A DNA stretch of 37,806 nt from Actinomycetota bacterium (GTDB lineage: Bacteria; Actinomycetota; Nitriliruptoria; Nitriliruptorales; JAHWKO01). Where the stretch lies: the NCBI GenBank assembly GCA_019347855.1, contig JAHWKO010000010.1, positions 1-37,806 of the forward strand, given 5' to 3'. Both the position numbers and the translations under genes were made by a program. Of this stretch, positions 33,331 through 37,806 are shown in pieces (the first letter of the stretch is position 1; each line of letters starts with the position of its first letter). Under the pieces are notes generated by a model that saw nothing but the letters and a program-made list of their open reading frames with translations, searched no databases and had not been told where the DNA came from.

Positions 33331-35961
33331 TCAGGCGGTCGCAGCCTCGACGTCCTCGGCCTCGTTGGTCGGGTCGTCGGCCCCGGCCTCGATCTCGGCG
33401 GCCTCGTCCCAGAGCGGTCCGTCGTAGCCGGGGAGGGCCGGGTCGAGCCCCTCCACACCGTCGACCGCGGGGATCGTGACGACGCGCGGCTGCTCGAAGT
33501 CGTCGACCTCGATCGTGTGCGGGTCCTCGGGGTCCGAGCACGTCGCGATCGGCCGCTTGCGGTTCTTCGGGGGTGGCTTCAGCGGCGCACCGCACTCGGG
33601 GCACGGCTCGCGCAGCGGTAGCGCCCAGATCGCGAAGTCGCAGTCCGGGTAGCGGTTACAGCCCACGAACGGCTTGCCGTAGCGGGACTTGCGCTGGTCG
33701 AGCCGGCCCTCGCCGCACTTCGGGCACGAGAACGGGGTGCGCTGGGCGACGTTCACGATCCCCTTGCAGTCCGGGTAGTCCTGACACCCGTAGAACTCAC
33801 CGAACCGTCCGGTCCGTGGCAGCATCGGCTTGCCGCAGTCCGGGCACAGGACCCGCGGGTCCGGATCCGGTTCGGGCTCCGGCTCGGTGACCCGCCCCTC
33901 GTCGTCGAGCGGGAGCGTGCCCTCGCACTCGGGCCAGCGGCTGCACGACGCGAACCACTGGCGCGTCTTGCCGGAGAAGACCTTCTCCATCGGTGCCCCG
34001 CACTCGGGGCACTCGGCCGGCGGGATCAACGGGAGTCGCGGCCGTTCCGGCTTGCGTTCCTCGATCCACTCGTCGACCTCGTGGAGGAAGGAACGGACGG
34101 TCCCGCACCACTCGTCCTCGCCGGCGGCGATCTCATCGAGCTGCTGCTCCATCCGCGCCGTGAAGCCGATGTCGACGACCTCGCCGAAGTGGGCCTTGAG
34201 GAACGCCGTGACGACCTCGCCGAGCGCGGTCGGGATGAAGCGCTTCGACTCGAGCTGGACGTACTCACGGTTCAGGATCGTGGAGATGATCGACGCGTAG
34301 GTCGACGGCCGCCCGATGCCCTCGGACTCGAGCATCTTGACGAGCGACGCCTCGCTGTACCGGGGTGGGGGCTGCGTGAAGTGCTGGTTGGCGATCAGAT
34401 CGGTGAGGTCCAGGACCTGACCCTCCTCGAGGTCCGGCAGCTCCTCGACCTCGGGCTCGGCGTCGTCCTCGTCGTCGTCGTCCTTGCCCTCGAGGTAGGC
34501 GGCGATGAACCCGTCGAAGCGCATGACCTGTCCGGTGACCCGGAACAGGAACTCCTCGCCTCCCGGGCCGTCCTCCTCCCCGTCTCCCCGGCCGTCCTCC
34601 CCGTCTCCCCGGCCGTCCTCCCCGTCTCCCCGGCCGTCCTCCCCGTCTCCCCGGCCGTCCTCCCGGGCTACCAGGTCGGCGGACAGCTGGTCGAACAGGG
34701 CAGGCGCCATCTGGGTGGCCACGGTGCGCTGCCAGATCAGCTCGTAGAGCCGGTGCTGGTCCTTGTCGAGCTGCCCGCGCACGACCTCGGGCGTGCGGCC
34801 GGCCGAGGTGGGGCGGATCGCCTCGTGGGCCTCCTGCGCCCCCTTGGTCTTGCCCTTGTAGCGACGCGGCTCGTCGAGCGTGTAATCGGCCCCGTAGCGG
34901 TCGGCGACCAGCGCGTTCAGCTCCTTCAGTGCCTGGTCGGCGATGTTGACCGAGTCCGTGCGCATGTAGGTGATGAGCCCCGTCTGCCCCTCGCCCCTGA
35001 GGTTCACGCCCTCGTACAGCTGCTGGGCGAGGGTCATCGTCTTCCGGGCGGAGAACCCCAGCTTGCGGGCCGCCTCCTGCTGGAGCGTCGAGGTGGTGAA
35101 CGGGGGCGACGGGTTGCGCTTGCGCTCGGAGCGGCGCACCTCGCGGACCTCGTAGTCCCCCAGCGCCAGGGCCCGCTCGCGCAGGGCCTCGGCCGCCTCG
35201 GCATCGCCGATCAGCAGCTCGTCGTCGGTGTCCTTGCGATCGGACTCCTCGGCTTTCTCGATGCGTCGGGGCGTGGAGATCCGCCGCTCACCGACGGAGA
35301 AGAGGCTGCCCTCGGCCGTCCGTGGGCCACCATCGCCCCTTCCCCGGCCGTCCGCCCGCGGGCGGAACGTGCCGTCGAAGCTCCAGTACTCCTCCTCCTC
35401 GAAGGCCCGGATCTCGTTCTCACGGTCGACGATGATCCGCAGCGCGACCGACTGCACGCGCCCCGCGGAGATCCCGGCCGCGACGGTCCGCCACAGGACC
35501 GGTGAGAGGCGGTAGCCGACGATCCGGTCCACGGCGCGGCGTGCCTGCTGCGCGTCGACGAGCGAGACGTTCACGGGGCGCGGCTGCTGGAAGGCGGTCT
35601 GGATCGCCCCCTGGGTGATCTCGTCGAACGTGACGCGGTTCTCGTCATCCAGGTCGAGCCCCAGGAGCTCGGCGACGTGCCACGCGATCGCCTCGCCCTC
35701 GCGGTCGAGGTCGAGGGCGAGCCAGACGCGTGTCGCGTCCTTCGCCTCGCGCTTCAGGGTGGTGACGTGCTTCTGGGAGTTCTTCGGGACCTCGTAGGTG
35801 AGGTCGCAGCCGTCGTCGCCCACCTGGATCGCGAAGTCCGACTTCGGCAGGTCGCGGACGTGGCCGTAGGAGGCGACGACGCGGTAGTCGTCGCCCAGGT
35901 AGCGCTCGATCGTCTTCGCCTTCGTCGGCGACTCGACGATCACCAGCTGGCGATCTGCCAC
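33331..35961 (-). CDS. topA: DNA topoisomerase I (type IA)
   Basis: Relaxes negative supercoils. The 876-aa protein has a TOPRIM domain (LVIVESPTKAKTIERYLG, Glu10; LALDLDREGE, Asp84/Asp86), the catalytic Tyr332 in GLITYMRTDSVNI, and four C-terminal C4-type zinc-ribbon-like repeats (first CPECGAPMEKVFSG, then CPDCGKPM, CPKCGEGR, CPECGAPL; the last is degenerate at its second Cys pair). Two low-complexity acidic inserts rich in GRGDG occur, a short one at about residues 203-213 and a longer one at about 433-461 made of four identical 7-residue repeats. GTG at 35961 follows GAGGA with 6-nt spacing. Confidence 0.97.
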   Translation of the reverse strand: MADRQLVIVESPTKAKTIERYLGDDYRVVASYGHVRDLPKSDFAIQVGDDGCDLTYEVPKNSQKHVTTLKREAKDATRVWLALDLDREGEAIAWHVAELLGLDLDDENRVTFDEITQGAIQTAFQQPRPVNVSLVDAQQARRAVDRIVGYRLSPVLWRTVAAGISAGRVQSVALRIIVDRENEIRAFEEEEYWSFDGTFRPRADGRGRGDGGPRTAEGSLFSVGERRISTPRRIEKAEESDRKDTDDELLIGDAEAAEALRERALALGDYEVREVRRSERKRNPSPPFTTSTLQQEAARKLGFSARKTMTLAQQLYEGVNLRGEGQTGLITYMRTDSVNIADQALKELNALVADRYGADYTLDEPRRYKGKTKGAQEAHEAIRPTSAGRTPEVVRGQLDKDQHRLYELIWQRTVATQMAPALFDQLSADLVAREDGRGDGEDGRGDGEDGRGDGEDGRGDGEEDGPGGEEFLFRVTGQVMRFDGFIAAYLEGKDDDDEDDAEPEVEELPDLEEGQVLDLTDLIANQHFTQPPPRYSEASLVKMLESEGIGRPSTYASIISTILNREYVQLESKRFIPTALGEVVTAFLKAHFGEVVDIGFTARMEQQLDEIAAGEDEWCGTVRSFLHEVDEWIEERKPERPRLPLIPPAECPECGAPMEKVFSGKTRQWFASCSRWPECEGTLPLDDEGRVTEPEPEPDPDPRVLCPDCGKPMLPRTGRFGEFYGCQDYPDCKGIVNVAQRTPFSCPKCGEGRLDQRKSRYGKPFVGCNRYPDCDFAIWALPLREPCPECGAPLKPPPKNRKRPIATCSDPEDPHTIEVDDFEQPRVVTIPAVDGVEGLDPALPGYDGPLWDEAAEIEAGADDPTNEAEDVEAATA
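34581..34664. repeat. Four perfect 21-bp tandem repeats inside topA
   Basis: Units at 34581-34601, 34602-34622, 34623-34643 and 34644-34664 are identical at the DNA level and encode EDGRGDG on the topA strand. A partial unit flanks them. As the unit is 7 codons, copy number can change without breaking the frame, making this a possible VNTR in an essential gene. Confidence 0.95.
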
Positions 35962-36016
35962 GGTCCGTCCTCGTCTGGGTCTTCTGGGCGGGCACGGTGG
36001 AGCAGTGTGACGACGG

Positions 36017-36022
36017 TGTCAA
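36017..36022 (-). promoter_or_regulatory. Candidate -35 box for topA
   Basis: TTGACA on the minus strand, 56 nt upstream of the topA GTG. A consensus -10 is not found at the expected 16-18 nt (CACCGT lies there), so only the -35 match is strong. It is in the 35962-36322 spacer between the divergent topA and hppA genes. That spacer otherwise holds the hppA leader described separately and no gene. Confidence 0.35.
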
Positions 36023-36152
36023 ACCTCCCGACCTGGCCCGCGTAGCGCCGTCGGCGGCGGCCCCTTGGGCCGGGGTGCTCGACGGGCCGCGCGCGGAACG
36101 CACACCGGACGCCGCTCCTCCTCGTCCCCCGCAGTGTCGACGTCCCGGCCGT

Positions 36153-36182
36153 CTGGCTCCGGCAACGCCACCTCGCTAGGCT
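36153..36182 (+). promoter_or_regulatory. Candidate promoter for hppA
   Basis: CTGGCT (36153-36158) and TAGGCT (36177-36182) are spaced by 18 nt on the plus strand. The -10 fits TAnnnT; the -35 is weak. It would give a leader of about 130 nt that includes the hairpin at 36195-36218. Confidence 0.3.
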
Positions 36183-36194
36183 CCGGTCTCGAGT

Positions 36195-36218
36195 CGGCGG
36201 GACCTTCGGGCCCCGCCG
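36195..36218 (+). other. UUCG-capped hairpin in the hppA leader
   Basis: CGGCGGGACC (36195-36204) pairs with GGCCCCGCCG (36209-36218) around a TTCG tetraloop, with a single A-C mismatch. It is about 105 nt upstream of the hppA start. A very stable leader structure is predicted; whether it regulates or terminates is unknown. Confidence 0.55.
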
Positions 36219-36322
36219 CGTCTGCGCCCCAGCTCCTCCGGCTGCAGACCGTTCCCGATCACGAGATCGCTGCCGTGCATCCCCGCACGCGCGCACGACC
36301 AGGACACCCAGGGAGACCGACC

Positions 36323-37806
36323 GTGGCTGCCATCCCCTACATCGCCGTCGCCGCTGCACTCGCCGGGCTGGTCCTGGCCATGTACTTCTCGAACTTCGTG
36401 CACAAGGCGGACGAGGGGACCGAGCGCATGAAGGAGATCGCCGCGGCGATCCGCGAGGGTGCCATGGCGTTCCTCCGCCGCGAGTACCGCTGGGTCGCGG
36501 TGTTCGTCGGCGTGATGGCGGTCGTCATCTTCGTGGTCCTCGACTACGGCCGCCCGTGGGGGACGATCGCCTACGTGCTCGGCGCCGTGTTCTCGGCCAC
36601 CGCGGGGTTCGTCGGCATGCGGATCGCCACCGCCGCCAACGTCCGCACCGCCAACGCCGCTCGGTCCGGGGCGCAGAAGGCCCTGCCGCTGGCGTTCCGA
36701 GGCGGCGCCGTCATGGGCTTCACCGTCGCCGGGCTGGGCCTGCTGGGCATCGCGCTGGCCTACATCGTGTTCGTGCAGATCCTGCAGGTCGACGACGCGT
36801 TCCAGGTCGTGGCCGCCTTCGCCCTCGGTGGCTCGTCGATCGCGCTGTTCGCACGTATCGGTGGCGGCATCTACACCAAGGCCGCCGACGTCGGCGCGGA
36901 CCTCGTCGGCAAGGTCGAGGCCGGCATCCCCGAGGACGACCCGCGCAACCCCGCCACGATCGCCGACAACGTCGGGGACAACGTCGGGGACGTCGCGGGA
37001 ATGGGCGCCGACCTGTTCGAGTCCTACGCGGGCTCGATCATCGCCCCGATGATCCTGGCCGCACTGCTGTTCGGGGGCGTCGGGACCGGAGGCGAGCTCG
37101 CCAGCGAGTTCTCCCCTCTCCAGCGAGGTGCGTTCCTCTACCCGCTGTTCGTCGGGGCCCTGGGCATGTTCGCCTCGATCATCGGCGCGCTCCTGGTCCG
37201 CGGACGTAAAGGCGTGAGCCTGTCGAGCCAGCTGCACCGCGGCACGAACATCGCGATGTTCCTGACCGCGATCGCGGCGGTCGTCGGCGCTTACTGGACG
37301 TTCGGTGCAGCACCGGAGGTCACCTCCCCCTGGCTGCTCGGCGCGACGATCATCGTCGGTCTCGTGGCCGGGTACGCGATCGGGTTCACCTCCGAGTACT
37401 ACACCTCCGACCACTACAAGCCGGTCAAGAAGCTGGCCGACCAGGCCGAGACCGGTCCGGCGACCGTGATCATCGGCGGGATCGCGGACGGGATGCTGTC
37501 CACCGTCGCGTCCGTCGTCCTCGTCGTGGGGGCGATCGGCTTCTCCTACTGGGCCGGCCAAGCCGCTCTGCCCGACGTCCCGACCTCGGGTCTGTACGGC
37601 GCGGCTCTGGCCGCCATCGGGATGCTCGCCACGACCGGCGCCGTGGTCGCGGTCGACGCCTACGGCCCGATCAGCGACAACGCCGGTGGCATCGCCGAGA
37701 TGGCGCACCTGCCGCCCGAGGTCCGCGAGGTCACCGACTCGCTGGACTCGCTGGGCAACACCACCGCCGCGATCGCCAAGGGCTTCGCGATCGGGTCCGC
37801 CGCACT
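36323..37806 (+). CDS. hppA: Membrane-bound proton/sodium-translocating pyrophosphatase (3' end missing)
   Basis: Integral membrane PPase that couples pyrophosphate hydrolysis to cation export. The visible 494 residues contain the substrate-binding signatures [11 protein letters not shown] at 189-199 and [19 protein letters not shown] from 215, plus multiple hydrophobic helices and [11 protein letters not shown]. The segment [16 protein letters not shown] has Ala at 482, and Ala rather than Thr at 485. In this family Ala at the first position marks K+-dependent enzymes, and Lys marks K+-independent ones. The sequence seen does not settle whether the pump moves H+ or Na+. GTG at 36323 follows GGGAG with 7-nt spacing. 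It could use PPi released by nadC, folP and the tRNA and DNA synthesis enzymes of the region. Confidence 0.96.
   Translation, partial: MAAIPYIAVAAALAGLVLAMYFSNFVHKADEGTERMKEIAAAIREGAMAFLRREYRWVAVFVGVMAVVIFVVLDYGRPWGTIAYVLGAVFSATAGFVGMRIATAANVRTANAARSGAQKALPLAFRGGAVMGFTVAGLGLLGIALAYIVFVQILQVDDAFQVVAAFALGGSSIALFARIGGGIYTKAADVGADLVGKVEAGIPEDDPRNPATIADNVGDNVGDVAGMGADLFESYAGSIIAPMILAALLFGGVGTGGELASEFSPLQRGAFLYPLFVGALGMFASIIGALLVRGRKGVSLSSQLHRGTNIAMFLTAIAAVVGAYWTFGAAPEVTSPWLLGATIIVGLVAGYAIGFTSEYYTSDHYKPVKKLADQAETGPATVIIGGIADGMLSTVASVVLVVGAIGFSYWAGQAALPDVPTSGLYGAALAAIGMLATTGAVVAVDAYGPISDNAGGIAEMAHLPPEVREVTDSLDSLGNTTAAIAKGFAIGSAA

Noticed and set aside
34581..34664. CRISPR-like array
   Set aside because: The units are contiguous 21-bp copies with no spacers and are in frame in topA.

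Overview
The window is about 70% G+C, uses GTG starts freely, and packs genes into runs with 1-8 nt gaps or 4-nt GTGA/ATGA overlaps. The gene order is the actinobacterial housekeeping backbone: hppA, topA, tmk, holB, tRNA-Thr on one side, and metalloprotease, tilS, hpt, ftsH, folE, folP, folB, folK, pan genes, nadC, coaX, lysS, clpC on the other. Three separate surface proteins carry cell-wall-binding repeat 2 (CWB2) modules, and dTMP kinase is fused to an MFS transporter. Together these suggest a deep-branching high-GC actinobacterium; a Nitriliruptoria-like lineage is my guess, not something shown. Almost everything is on the minus strand, so transcription runs from high to low coordinates.

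Right end (36.3-37.8 kb, plus strand): hppA, a membrane pyrophosphatase cut by the window edge, diverges from topA across a 361-nt spacer. topA (33.3-36.0) is followed by an MFS-dTMP kinase fusion, holB and tRNA-Thr(CGT). Next comes a cell-envelope block (23.5-29.7): an Rpf-like muralytic enzyme with CWB2 repeats, an FkbM-type methyltransferase, an acidic single-pass membrane protein, a membrane-anchored degenerate GGDEF protein overlapping a CAP-domain CWB2 protein, and a small membrane protein.

The middle (8.5-23.5) is a long co-directional metabolic run: DUF2342 metalloprotease, tilS, hpt and ftsH, then (after a hairpin and a candidate promoter) folE, a possible 40-codon gene, folP, folB, folK, a DUF2520 dehydrogenase, an HDAC-family deacetylase, panC, panD, nadC, coaX and lysS. 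It supplies tetrahydrofolate, pantothenate/CoA and NAD precursors plus lysyl-tRNA. panB, nadA and nadB are not in the window.

The left end (2.2-8.35) looks like an accessory insert between lysS and clpC, which are usually close in actinobacteria. It holds a HAD hydrolase, a small membrane protein, a large STAND-type ATPase and a secreted CWB2 subtilase. The lysS side of this insert carries two long covarying palindromes (8348-8458). clpC (partial) ends the window. I found no CRISPR array, insertion sequence, prophage or toxin-antitoxin pair. The best candidates for undescribed biology are the palindrome pair, the coupled 40-codon ORF, the degenerate GGDEF/CAP-CWB2 pair, and two genes that appear to start with CTG.
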